Below, in pieces: positions 26,896-37,979 of a stretch of 64,000 nt of DNA. The position numbers were made by a program, and so were the translations under genes. Under the pieces are notes generated by a model that saw only the letters and a list, made by a program, of their open reading frames with translations, had not been told where the DNA came from and made no database searches. Position 1 is the stretch's first letter. Each line of letters starts with the position of its first letter. Source of the stretch: Campylobacter concisus (GTDB lineage Bacteria; Campylobacterota; Campylobacteria; Campylobacterales; Campylobacteraceae); assembly GCF_003048675.2 (NCBI RefSeq), contig NZ_CP060707.1, forward strand, positions 620,001 through 684,000. The letters run 5' to 3'.

Positions 26896-27901
26896 GATAC
26901 GCTTAAACAAAGCAGCTTACATCCACAATCTAACTAAAATTTGTGACAAAGCTGGCGGAAAAGAAAAAGTGATCGTCGTGCTAAAAGATAACGCTTATGG
27001 GCATGGCGCAAGGCTCATAGCTAGCGAGGCTAAGAAATTTGGCATAAAAAACTGCGCTGTAAAGAGCGAATTTGAAGCCAATGAGATCGCTGATATCTTT
27101 GAAAATATCTTGATCCTCTCGCACATCCCAACAGGCGATGAGAGCGCTAAATTTACCTACGCCATAAACGACATAGACGCACTTTTAAAGATAAAAGAAA
27201 ATACAAAAATCAACCTCGCCATCGACACAGGCATGCATAGAAATGGGCTTGATATAAGCGAGCTTGATTATGCATTTAAAATTTTAGCTAGAAGAAATTT
27301 AGAGCTTCTTGGCGCTTATACGCACTTTCGCGCAAGCGATGAACTAAATGCTGATTATTTCGTGCAAAGAGAAAATTTTAACGCCGCAAAAGCGAAAATT
27401 TTAGCTCTTTGCGATGAGTTTGGTATAAAAAAACCGATCTTTCACTCTCACAACTCAGCCGCCCTTGAAAGAGCGAGCGAGATAAAAGATGAGATGGTGC
27501 GCGTAGGCATCGCTCAGTATGGATATGCTCAGTTTAATAGCTCTTTAAATTTAAAGCCAGTGCTTTCACTTTGGGCAAAGCGCGTTAGCAGGCGGGTCTT
27601 AAAAAGTGGTCAAAGTGTGGGATATGGGGCTAAATTTATAGCAAAAGATGATATAAACGTCGCTACTTATGATCTTGGATATGGCGACGGACTGCTAAGA
27701 TACAATGGACTTGGTGAGCTAAGGATTGCAAATGGCGAGCTGATACTTGGCAAAATTTCGATGGATAGCTTTAGCTGCAAGGATAGTGGCGAGTGGGTCT
27801 GTGTCTTTGAGGACGCAAATGTCTGGGCTAACTTTTTTGGCACGATAAACTACGACATCTTGGTCAAACTCTCGCCAAATATCACTAGAAAATTTATATA
27901 A
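26888..27901 (+). CDS. alr: Alanine racemase
   Basis: Pyridoxal-phosphate enzyme interconverting L- and D-alanine, supplying D-Ala for peptidoglycan. The PLP-binding Lys is K33 in VVLKDNAYGHG; the second catalytic base, Tyr246, is in GYGAKF from the other subunit. The AIDTGMHRNG and HSHNSAA motifs are typical. At 337 residues it is slightly shorter than E. coli Alr, as in other epsilonproteobacteria. The start overlaps the upstream small gene by eight bases. Confidence 0.96.
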   Translation: MSEIRLNKAAYIHNLTKICDKAGGKEKVIVVLKDNAYGHGARLIASEAKKFGIKNCAVKSEFEANEIADIFENILILSHIPTGDESAKFTYAINDIDALLKIKENTKINLAIDTGMHRNGLDISELDYAFKILARRNLELLGAYTHFRASDELNADYFVQRENFNAAKAKILALCDEFGIKKPIFHSHNSAALERASEIKDEMVRVGIAQYGYAQFNSSLNLKPVLSLWAKRVSRRVLKSGQSVGYGAKFIAKDDINVATYDLGYGDGLLRYNGLGELRIANGELILGKISMDSFSCKDSGEWVCVFEDANVWANFFGTINYDILVKLSPNITRKFI

Positions 27902-27910
27902 AGGTAATAT

Positions 27911-28342
27911 GTGAAAAAGATCGTTTTATTAGCTCTTGCAAGCCTTGCTTTTGGTTTGCAAGAGAGTGAGTTTAAAGTTTATGAGCAGATACTAAATCAG
28001 CTTGATACAAAGCAGATCCCAGCCTTTGTCGTCCAAACCGCAAAGCCAAATTTACCAAGCAGGGTCGATGAGATGATCACGCTAAAAGATGTAAGCAGTG
28101 ACGGACTAAATATACATGGCGAGTTTGTCTTAAATGAGACCAAGACAAAGAAGCTAAAAGGCTATAACAAGGCTCAAATTTCGGCTTTAAAAGATGAATT
28201 TTATCAAAACGGAAAAGAGGCGCTTTGCAACTCAGGCATGGCAAGAGCTGCGCTAAATCGCGGCATCACGCTAAGTGGTAGCTATGGCTTTGAGGGCAGG
28301 CATCTTTTTGATTTGAAGCTGGATAAGAGTAGTTGCGAGTAG
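27911..28342 (+). CDS. Hypothetical exported protein, 143 residues
   Basis: Begins with a signal peptide (MKKIVLLALASLAFGL) from a GTG start with AAGG ten bases upstream. The mature part has two cysteines (ALCNSG and the penultimate Cys), perhaps a disulfide, and a conserved-looking ALKDEFYQNGKEALCNSGMARAAL segment. No family is recognised. It follows alr by nine bases and overlaps the next gene by ten, so it belongs to the same transcript. Confidence 0.65.
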   Translation: MKKIVLLALASLAFGLQESEFKVYEQILNQLDTKQIPAFVVQTAKPNLPSRVDEMITLKDVSSDGLNIHGEFVLNETKTKKLKGYNKAQISALKDEFYQNGKEALCNSGMARAALNRGITLSGSYGFEGRHLFDLKLDKSSCE

Positions 28343-28734
28343 CCATTTTTGCTCTGGTTTTTTGCTCGCTAGCTCTGGCTCTGACGCCAGATATGGTAGC
28401 GAAAAATCACGCAACATACTACAAAAAAAAGCTCCCATTTATCTGCACGCCGACGCTAACTCTTAATGATATCTTAAACGTCGGCGACACGCTCATCTAC
28501 AGATACGCCGTCAAACACGCAAGAAAACAAGAGATCAAAAGGCTTGAAGAAAAAGAGCTTTTGGAATTTATCGAGGCTATAAAAAAAGAGAATTTAAGAA
28601 CCGCTTGCAAGGATAAAGAAATTTTAAATATGCTAAGCATCGGCGTTAGCTTGGATGAAATTTTCTACTCAGAAAACGGCGAACTAATCTTTGAATACAC
28701 TATAAAGGACGAAGACTGTAAGAAACTGCAGTGA
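28333..28734 (+). CDS. Hypothetical exported protein, 133 residues
   Basis: Starts from a TTG inside the end of the upstream gene and begins with a signal peptide (MRVAIFALVFCSLALAL). The mature protein has three cysteines (FICTPT, TACKDK, EDCKK) and a LNDILNVGDTLIYRY segment. The overall pattern resembles its upstream neighbour (small, exported, cysteine-containing), and the two may act together. The function is unknown. It is the last gene before the long repeat array. Confidence 0.62.
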   Translation: MRVAIFALVFCSLALALTPDMVAKNHATYYKKKLPFICTPTLTLNDILNVGDTLIYRYAVKHARKQEIKRLEEKELLEFIEAIKKENLRTACKDKEILNMLSIGVSLDEIFYSENGELIFEYTIKDEDCKKLQ

Positions 28735-28795
28735 AATTTGGGGATAAATTTCAGTTTTTGTCCTGCAAATTTGGTGGAATTTTATTGGATAAAAC

Positions 28796-29158
28796 GCATG
28801 CGGCACGATAGTGCTATCGCATGCACTTCTAACGTGCGAGGGGATTGTGGGATCTAAAGGGAGATAAGGGGACGGCTTCGTAATTCAAGTCCCCTTGTCT
28901 CCCTTTTAATCAATTTATATCTCAAAGCAAATTTTAAAATTCCACTCACCCCTAAGAATTGACTACTAAAATTTAGCTTCGCCTATAGCTTAGCTCAAAT
29001 TTTAGAGTCGAAATTACTCGTTCATGAAATTTTAAAATTTGCTGACACTTATCTGACTTGATAAAGCTATTTTACAAATTTTAAAACTTTATTCGCTCGC
29101 CTTGGCAGACTACTAAATTTAGAGCCGTGATATGCTAGTTCATAAATTTTAAAATTTG
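28796..29158 (+). repeat. Modular intergenic repeat array C
   Basis: Modules in order: I (28796-28824), II (28856-28906), III (28928-29041), III short (29075-29158). Module II has an almost perfect 18-bp stem (28856-28873 with 28889-28906, one G.U-type mismatch) and the same 15-base loop as array B. Module I here keeps the outer GCATGC pairing, but its inner stem is GATAG/CTATC rather than the TGCT/AGCA type of the other copies, so pairing rather than sequence is conserved. Module III contains CTAAAATTT (28966-28974) and AAATTTTAG (28997-29005) as an internal dyad. Confidence 0.78.
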
Positions 29159-29181
29159 CCTGAGTTTCTATGACACAAAAC

Positions 29182-29760
29182 GCATGCAGTGCTTTAGCAC
29201 AATTGCATGCACCTCTAACGTGCGAGGGGGATTTTTACTCGGGGCTTCGTCTCGTAACTGCAAGCAGACGGGGGATTTAAAAAGGAGGGGGGGGGATAAG
29301 GGCGACCTCGTGTCTGCTTTGCAGTTTCAAGCCTGCGAAGCAAAATTCAAGTCCCATTGTCTCCATTTTTGGATAAAACAAATTTATAAATTTGGTTAGA
29401 TTGCTTTAGAAATTTTAAAATCCCATTCACTCGCAAGAATTGACTACTAAAATTTGGCTTTGCTTATTGCTTAGCTCAAATTTTAGAGTCGAAATTACTC
29501 ATTCATGGAATTTTAAAGTTACTGGAATTTCAATAAAATGCATGCATCGCAAGACAAATTTTAAAACTTTACTCACTCGCCTTAGCAGACTACTAAATTT
29601 AGGCTGCACTGCGTTTAGTACTAAATTTAGAGCCATGATATGCCAGCTCTAATTTTAAAATTTGTTAAAGTCTCAACGCTTGCATGAGCGACTGCTAAAT
29701 TTTAACTTCGCTTACCGCTTAGCTCAAATTTTAGAGCCGAAATACTCGCCTTAAAATTTG
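29182..29760 (+). repeat. Modular intergenic repeat array D
   Basis: Continues array C: module I (29182-29210), an expanded module II (about 29273-29373), then modules III at 29408-29519, 29555-29664 and a partial one at 29678-29760. The expanded module II carries nine consecutive G (29287-29295) and the inner hairpin GTCTGCTTTGCAG / CTGCGAAGCA also seen in array A. The whole 1.1-kb gap between 28734 and 29827 holds no credible gene; short open frames here run through the palindromes. Confidence 0.72.
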
Positions 29761-29826
29761 ACTACTATATTTAAAATTTAAACCAAAAAACGAAAAATTT
29801 AGCCCAAATTTACTAAGAGCTAAATT

Positions 29827-30693
29827 CTACATGCCTCTTTTTATCTCTTGCTCTAGTCTTTGAAGCTCAGCTATCCTGTCGCTGGTGCTTGGGTGTGTTC
29901 TAAAAAGCACGCTAAGCTTGCTAGTTAGCGAGCCAAATGGATTTACGATAAACATATGCGCGCTTTGTTCGCTTGCGTTTTGCATGACGTAAGAATTTGA
30001 GTAGTTTTCAAGCTTGGTTAGTGCGCTGGCTAGCCACTCTGGGTGTCCCGTTAGATAGGCTGCGCCTTTGTCGGCTTTGTACTCGCGCTCCCTTGAGATC
30101 GCCATTTGTATGACCGTGGCAGCTAGTGGCATGACGACAGCTATGATTAGCATAAATACCGCGTTGCCGTTTCGCTGCGAGTTTTGATTTTGACCAGCGA
30201 CGGTGCCTATTTTGGCAAAATTTGCGACCATCGCGATAGCCCCAGCTAGTATGGCAGCAACTGAGCCAGTTAGGATGTCGTAGTGCCTTACATGGCTTAG
30301 TTCGTGAGCTAGCACGCCCTCGATCTCGTTTTCATTTAAAATTTTTAAAAGCCCCTCAGTAACTGCGACGGCTGCGTGGCTTGGGTTGCGGCCTGTGGCA
30401 AAGGCATTTGGCACCTCTTCTGGGATGATGTAAATTTTTGGCATCGGCAAATTCGCCTTTTGCGTAAGGCGAGAGACGATCTCGTAAAGGCCGTGAGCGT
30501 TGCTCTCATCAACTGGGATGGCGTTATATCTTTTTAGAACGAGCTTGTCGCTGAAAAAATAAGAAAAGATATTCATGCCAGCTGCCATCAAAAAGGCGAT
30601 CATCATGCCTTGTTCGCCGCCCACATAGCCTCCAACAGCGATGAAAACTAGCATTAAAGCAACCATTAAAAAAGCGGTTTTGAAAATTTCCAT
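29827..30693 (-). CDS. htpX: HtpX-like membrane zinc protease (M48 family)
   Basis: A 288-residue inner-membrane metalloprotease involved in membrane protein quality control. Two hydrophobic segments lie within residues 1-50 and two more at about 145-200. The zinc motif HELSH (in LAHELSHVRHYD) and the downstream glutamate in SREREYKADKGAA are visible, as is the conserved ATGRNPSHAAVAVTEG. It is the last gene of the minus-strand ribA operon. Confidence 0.93.
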   Translation of the reverse strand: MEIFKTAFLMVALMLVFIAVGGYVGGEQGMMIAFLMAAGMNIFSYFFSDKLVLKRYNAIPVDESNAHGLYEIVSRLTQKANLPMPKIYIIPEEVPNAFATGRNPSHAAVAVTEGLLKILNENEIEGVLAHELSHVRHYDILTGSVAAILAGAIAMVANFAKIGTVAGQNQNSQRNGNAVFMLIIAVVMPLAATVIQMAISREREYKADKGAAYLTGHPEWLASALTKLENYSNSYVMQNASEQSAHMFIVNPFGSLTSKLSVLFRTHPSTSDRIAELQRLEQEIKRGM

Positions 30694-30701
30694 TTTTGTC
30701 C

Positions 30702-31064
30702 TTATTTTATAGCATTTGGTAAGATCGCTGCGTCGATCTCAAATTTCGCAAGCTCGAAAAGGCTTGCTTCACTCTCTATCAAAACAGCGATAAGTGCGTC
30801 AAATAAGTAGTTTTGCGCAACTTTTGCCAGATCTTTAGCTAGCGTAATATCGGCAATAATAAATTTTGCTCCAGCGCCGTTTGCGATGATGGCTTCGTTT
30901 ATGTCATTTGCGATGATGCTAAAGTTTGCTCCAGCTTCTAGCGCTCTTTTTATCAAATTTCTATCAAATTTAAAGAGATTTTGCCTGCTGTTTGAAATTT
31001 CATCTTCGCATTTGCAAAGAAACAGCGGCTCAAATTTTATCAGCTCATCACCTAAAATTTTCAT
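30702..31064 (-). CDS. Hypothetical protein, 120 residues
   Basis: A soluble protein without signal or membrane segment. The pattern (SIIANDINEAIIANGAGAKFIIADITLAKDLAKVAQNYLFDALIAVLI) alternates strands and helices, suggesting an alpha/beta fold, perhaps nucleotide- or NAD-binding-like, but no motif proves it. It overlaps the upstream gene by four bases and lies eight bases before htpX. The context gives no clear job. Confidence 0.65.
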   Translation of the reverse strand: MKILGDELIKFEPLFLCKCEDEISNSRQNLFKFDRNLIKRALEAGANFSIIANDINEAIIANGAGAKFIIADITLAKDLAKVAQNYLFDALIAVLIESEASLFELAKFEIDAAILPNAIK

Positions 31065-31255
31065 CTCTCACCCTTTATGCACTCTTTACAGATGTATTTT
31101 CCGTCCCTTAGCACCATTTGATCGATGTCGCTAAAGACACCGCATTTGCTGCACTCTTCGAAGTTGCTGGTGCTTATCTTGTCGCTTTTTTTTCTATTTT
31201 TAAAAAATATGATGTAAATCGCAACCAAAATCGCTACAAAAAGCAAGTATTTCAA
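31061..31255 (-). CDS. PP0621-type small membrane protein with zinc ribbon
   Basis: A 64-residue protein: one N-terminal transmembrane helix ([17 protein letters not shown]), a basic linker and a two-CXXC zinc ribbon (CSKCG...CKEC). It matches the layout of the PP0621 family of unknown function. Overlaps of four bases on each side (with rsmG and the 120-residue gene) place it firmly in the operon. Confidence 0.75.
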   Translation of the reverse strand: MKYLLFVAILVAIYIIFFKNRKKSDKISTSNFEECSKCGVFSDIDQMVLRDGKYICKECIKGER

Positions 31256-31821
31256 CGTATCTCCCCTCGGTTTTTGATATTAAAATATATGTAGTTTCTA
31301 TTTTTTTCATTATAAATTTGCGCGTTGATGCCTGAAATTTCATCCATGACGCTTGAGCCCTTGTAGATGAGAAATTTAGTGCTCTCATCGTAAAATCCCT
31401 CACAAATTTTTATAAGCTCTTTTGTCTTGCTAAGCGCCCTTGAGGTGATGAGATCAGCCATAAATTTATCTACAAGCTCGATCTTTTGGCTATGAACTTC
31501 TAAATTTTGTAAGTCAAGCTCGATCTTAGCGTAGCTTAGAAATGATGACTTTTTGGCTATCGGCTCAAAAAGGTGCCACTTCGTTTGAGGCATCGCAAGG
31601 GCTAAAAATATCGCTGGAAAGCCAGCTCCACTACCAACATCGATCGCCGTTTTGGCGCTTAGGTCAAAAATTTCAAGCGGCTTTATGCTATCAAGCACCT
31701 GCTCGCTTATATCTTTATAGTTGCTTAAGCTATGAACTTTGTTAAATTTAGCAAAAATTTGAGCGTAAGCCTTTACTTTTTCGTTAAATTCAGCTGGCAA
31801 ACAGAGCCCATTTTTCTTCAC
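31252..31821 (-). CDS. rsmG: 16S rRNA (guanine-527-N7)-methyltransferase
   Basis: A SAM-dependent methyltransferase that modifies G527 of 16S rRNA; loss gives low-level streptomycin resistance in other bacteria. The SAM motif [11 protein letters not shown] is clear, followed by [13 protein letters not shown] and LITSRALS. Its 189 residues are on the short side but usual for Campylobacter. The start overlaps the end of ribA by four bases. Confidence 0.94.
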   Translation of the reverse strand: MKKNGLCLPAEFNEKVKAYAQIFAKFNKVHSLSNYKDISEQVLDSIKPLEIFDLSAKTAIDVGSGAGFPAIFLALAMPQTKWHLFEPIAKKSSFLSYAKIELDLQNLEVHSQKIELVDKFMADLITSRALSKTKELIKICEGFYDESTKFLIYKGSSVMDEISGINAQIYNEKNRNYIYFNIKNRGEIR

Positions 31822-32381
31822 AAGATGTGTCCCATTTGCTCTTTTTTGACCTTTAAGTAGCCTTCGTTAAATTTATTTGGTTTTATAACGATAGGCACAC
31901 GTTTTACGATCTTTACTGAGCTTAGTCCGTGAAGTTTTAAAGGGTTATTTGTGAGTAAATTTACCTCTTTTATGCCGTAGTGATTTAGGATAAAATCAAC
32001 CACTTCATACGTCCTCTCATCGGCCTTAAAACCTAGCTGGTGATTAGCCTCAATGGTGTCAAAGCCCTTGTCTTGGAGGCTGTAAGCGTTTATCTTGTTT
32101 AAAAGCCCGATATTTCTGCCCTCTTGACGCAGGTAGATGACCATACCGCCATTTTCTTCGATATATTTTAGGCTCGCTTCAAGCTGATCGCGGCAGTCGC
32201 ACTTTAGGCTTCCGATCGCATCGCCAGTTAGGCACTCAGAGTGAATTCTAAGATTTACCACTTCGCTTAAAGGCTCTTTATAGATCACGAGGTGCTCTTT
32301 TGCCCCTTCTTTGAAAGCTTGAACCTTATAAGTGCCAAATCTTGAGGGTAGATTTGCGGCGTTTGAAATTTCTATTTTCAT
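31818..32381 (-). CDS. ribA: GTP cyclohydrolase II
   Basis: Catalyses the first step of riboflavin synthesis, opening the imidazole ring of GTP. A 187-residue stand-alone enzyme, not fused to RibB. The zinc-binding C-x10-C-x-C pattern is in [17 protein letters not shown], and the catalytic [14 protein letters not shown] and LLTNNPLK segments are present. It is the first gene of the minus-strand operon, divergent from hemB with only 68 bases between. GGAG precedes the ATG. Confidence 0.95.
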   Translation of the reverse strand: MKIEISNAANLPSRFGTYKVQAFKEGAKEHLVIYKEPLSEVVNLRIHSECLTGDAIGSLKCDCRDQLEASLKYIEENGGMVIYLRQEGRNIGLLNKINAYSLQDKGFDTIEANHQLGFKADERTYEVVDFILNHYGIKEVNLLTNNPLKLHGLSSVKIVKRVPIVIKPNKFNEGYLKVKKEQMGHIL

Positions 32382-32449
32382 TTTAAATTTACTCCAACTG
32401 TGCTAAACTAGCTAAAAATCACGCATTTTAACAAAGAAAAGGCAAAAAT

Positions 32450-33421
32450 ATGTTTAAACGTTTTAGAAGATTAAGAATAAATCCAGCTTTAAGAGAGATG
32501 GTAAGAGAGACTAGCCTTAGCGTAAATGACTTCATCTATCCACTCTTTGTAGTCGAGGGCAAAGGCGTTAAAAACGAGATCGCTTCGATGCCAGGCGTCT
32601 ATCAAATGAGTATCGATGAAATTTTAAAAGAGTGTGAAGAGATAGTAAATTTAGGCATAAAATCGATCATTTTATTTGGCATACCAAGCCTAAAAGATAG
32701 CGTTGGCAGCGACGCACTAAGTAATGACGGCATCATCGCAACTGCGCTTCGTGCCATAAAAGATAAATTTCCAAATTTATTTGTCATCACAGATCTTTGC
32801 TTTTGCGAATACACAGACCACGGCCACTGCGGCATAATCGATCACGTACATAACACCATCGACAACGATGCAACGCTTGAAATTTCAGCTAAGCAAGCCT
32901 TGATACACGCTCAAAATGGCGCCGACATGATCGCACCAAGCGGTATGATGGACGGTATCATCGCAACGCTAAGAGAGACGCTTGATAGCAATGGCTTTGA
33001 GAATTTGCCAGTGATGGCATACTCGACTAAATTTGCCTCAGCCTACTACGGACCATTTCGCGATGTGGCGCAAAGCGCTCCAAGCTTTGGCGATAGAAAG
33101 AGCTACCAAATGGACAGCGCAAACCGCCTTGAAGCTATAAATGAGAGCTTGCAGGACGAGGCGCAAGGTGCTGATATCTTGATGGTAAAGCCAGCACTCG
33201 CCTATCTTGACGTCGTTAGAGAGCTAAGAAATTTAACACTTCTGCCACTTTGCGTCTATAACGTAAGCGGCGAGTACGCACTGTTAAAAGCTGGCGCAAA
33301 AGCTGGCATCATCGACTACGAGCGGGTTATGATGGAGACATTAATCGGCTTTAAAAGAGCAGGGGCAAATTTGATCATCACCTATCACGCAAAAGAAGCG
33401 GCTAAAATTTTAAGGGGCTAA
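32450..33421 (+). CDS. hemB: Delta-aminolevulinic acid dehydratase (porphobilinogen synthase)
   Basis: Condenses two 5-aminolevulinate molecules to porphobilinogen in heme synthesis. The 323 residues match the family. The two active-site lysines lie in [17 protein letters not shown] and [13 protein letters not shown]. The cysteine-containing [14 protein letters not shown] segment indicates the zinc-dependent type. AAAGG precedes the ATG. It begins an operon with argF, DUF2603 and hemN; hemB and hemN act in the same pathway. Confidence 0.97.
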   Translation: MFKRFRRLRINPALREMVRETSLSVNDFIYPLFVVEGKGVKNEIASMPGVYQMSIDEILKECEEIVNLGIKSIILFGIPSLKDSVGSDALSNDGIIATALRAIKDKFPNLFVITDLCFCEYTDHGHCGIIDHVHNTIDNDATLEISAKQALIHAQNGADMIAPSGMMDGIIATLRETLDSNGFENLPVMAYSTKFASAYYGPFRDVAQSAPSFGDRKSYQMDSANRLEAINESLQDEAQGADILMVKPALAYLDVVRELRNLTLLPLCVYNVSGEYALLKAGAKAGIIDYERVMMETLIGFKRAGANLIITYHAKEAAKILRG

Positions 33422-33422
33422 G

Positions 33423-36176
<2,754 letters not shown>

Positions 36177-36228
36177 AAATTATTTTTTTGTCATAAGGTA
36201 TTTAAAATACGTTTAATATTTCTTGGTG

Positions 36229-36234
36229 TATAAT
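36229..36234 (+). promoter_or_regulatory. -10 box of the Lap-type secretion operon
   Basis: A perfect TATAAT (within GGTGTATAATTCGC) lies 55 bases before the TolC-like gene, in the 112-base gap after hemN. No clear -35 is present. A ribosome site AAAAGG precedes the ATG. Confidence 0.6.
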
Positions 36235-36288
36235 TCGCACTAAAAGTCGAGCCAAAGCTTGACAATAAAAAGGTAAAAGGATCTAGTT

Positions 36289-37968
36289 ATGAAAAAGATG
36301 TTAGCAATTAGTGCTTTGGCCGCAGCAACGTTGCTGTCTGCTCAAGATGTCCCTTATAGGATTTTTCTAGCTTCATTCGCTCAAGATGATAGCGCTGCTA
36401 GAATCGATAGTGCTGTTAGTAAAGTAAACAGCAAAATATCAGATAGCAGACTAACTACTGGCGTTTATGAAGTTGGTGGAAGAAAGTTTTTATATGTTGA
36501 TACAACTCCAGTTTCTGAAAATGAAGCTAATGAGTTGTTAGCTAAAGTTCAAAATGAGTCAGGTTATAAAGATGCTTTAATGAGAGCTAAGTCACCTGTA
36601 ACAAATGCTCAGTCAGCTAAAAAATCTAATATAGAGCAAACTATATCAGCAGAGCCTAAAGCAGCAGCTACAGCACAAGCTGATGATAGCGTATTGACTT
36701 TGGATCAAGTTGTAAAAACTATTTTAAATGAAAACCCAAGCTTAAAAGCTACAGAATTTAACTACTTACAAGTAGGCAAAGACCTAAAAATAGCTAAAAA
36801 TGCCTACTATCCAACACTTGATGCAGCTGCTAGAGTAGGATATGAGAGAAAACGTCTTGATGATGGCATCTCAACAAGAAGAGGCGATGGCAGAGTATCT
36901 GGCGCATCTTTAACTTTAGTTGAAAACCTTTATAATGGTGGTGCTGATAAAAACAGAATCAACTCTCAAAGTGCAAGACTTGACTCAGCTGCTTACACAG
37001 TAGCTCAAGCTGCAGATAGACTAACACTAAGCGCTGCAAATGCTTATCTACAAGTTCTTCAAACAAAGAGAATTCTTGACATTGAAGAAGAAAATGTAAA
37101 AAGCCATGAAGAAATTTATAATCAAATCAAAGATAGAGCAAGATCAGGTTACGGTGTAGCTTCTGAAGAGAGACAAGCCGGATCACGCTATACTTTGGCT
37201 CAATCAAACTATGTAGCTGCTAAAAACAATTACGAGGATGCACTTTCTACATTTGAAAAACTATATGGAAGAAAAGTTGCTGCTAAAAACCTAGTAATGC
37301 CTGAGTTTAACCTGCCATTACCAAGCACTAAAGAGGCTGTTTATGACAAAGCTGTTCTTTGTAACCCAACACTTCTAGTTCAAAGATCAAACATCGCTAT
37401 GGCAGAGTCTGTTGTAAAAGAGAAAAATGCACCATTTTTGCCAAAATTAGATCTTGTTGTATCAGGTGCTTATGATCACTCAAATGTTTTATATGATGAT
37501 TATGAAGAGCAAACATTTGACGCTCTTTTAAGACTAAACTATAACCTTTACAACAAAGGTAATGATAAGCTAGATAAAGAGAAGAGCCAACTTGCCGTTC
37601 AACAAGAGCAACAAACTATGGACAACCTTGTAAGAGAGCTTAAAGAGTCTTTGGAATTTTCATGGCAAAACTATGTTCTTGACCAAGAAAAAATGGGATA
37701 TCTAAATCAACACGTTGAATATTCAAAAGCTACTCTTGATGCATATCAAGATGAGTTTAGAATCGGCCGCCGTGACCTTATCAACCTACTTGATGCAGAA
37801 AACGAGTACAACACAGCTTTAAAAGAGATCGCTACAACTGAGACTGCGCTATCTTATGCAAAATATAGATTGCTAGATAACATGGGTATGGTTTCAGATA
37901 GTTTTGAGCCAGGCTTTGCTAAGAGATATATTCAAGGCGCTTGCAGTATTCAAAACGACTTAAGATAA
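36289..37968 (+). CDS. TolC-family outer membrane channel (LapE-like) with N-terminal SPOR-like region
   Basis: A 559-residue outer membrane efflux protein of type I secretion. After a signal peptide (MKKMLAISALAAATLLSAQ) comes a region of about 80 residues (VPYRIFLASFAQDD to NESGYKDALM) resembling a SPOR-type domain, then a linker and two TolC repeats with long coiled coils (from about residue 135). It starts a locus with LapG, LapD, LapB and LapC homologues, so it is probably their exit channel. Codon use (many GCT, GGT, AAA) suggests stronger expression than its neighbours. An intrinsic terminator lies 43 bases after its stop. Confidence 0.88.
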   Translation: MKKMLAISALAAATLLSAQDVPYRIFLASFAQDDSAARIDSAVSKVNSKISDSRLTTGVYEVGGRKFLYVDTTPVSENEANELLAKVQNESGYKDALMRAKSPVTNAQSAKKSNIEQTISAEPKAAATAQADDSVLTLDQVVKTILNENPSLKATEFNYLQVGKDLKIAKNAYYPTLDAAARVGYERKRLDDGISTRRGDGRVSGASLTLVENLYNGGADKNRINSQSARLDSAAYTVAQAADRLTLSAANAYLQVLQTKRILDIEEENVKSHEEIYNQIKDRARSGYGVASEERQAGSRYTLAQSNYVAAKNNYEDALSTFEKLYGRKVAAKNLVMPEFNLPLPSTKEAVYDKAVLCNPTLLVQRSNIAMAESVVKEKNAPFLPKLDLVVSGAYDHSNVLYDDYEEQTFDALLRLNYNLYNKGNDKLDKEKSQLAVQQEQQTMDNLVRELKESLEFSWQNYVLDQEKMGYLNQHVEYSKATLDAYQDEFRIGRRDLINLLDAENEYNTALKEIATTETALSYAKYRLLDNMGMVSDSFEPGFAKRYIQGACSIQNDLR

Positions 37969-37979
37969 AAATTTAAAAA

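Noticed and set aside
29184-29399. Open frame through array D that contains the nine-G tract, suggesting a phase-variable gene
   Set aside because: It reads straight through palindromic repeat modules, has no ribosome site and gives a low-complexity product; similar short frames appear in array A for the same reason.
28796-29760. Possible CRISPR array
   Set aside because: Units are long, internally palindromic and irregularly spaced, no unique spacers of constant length are seen and no cas gene is nearby.
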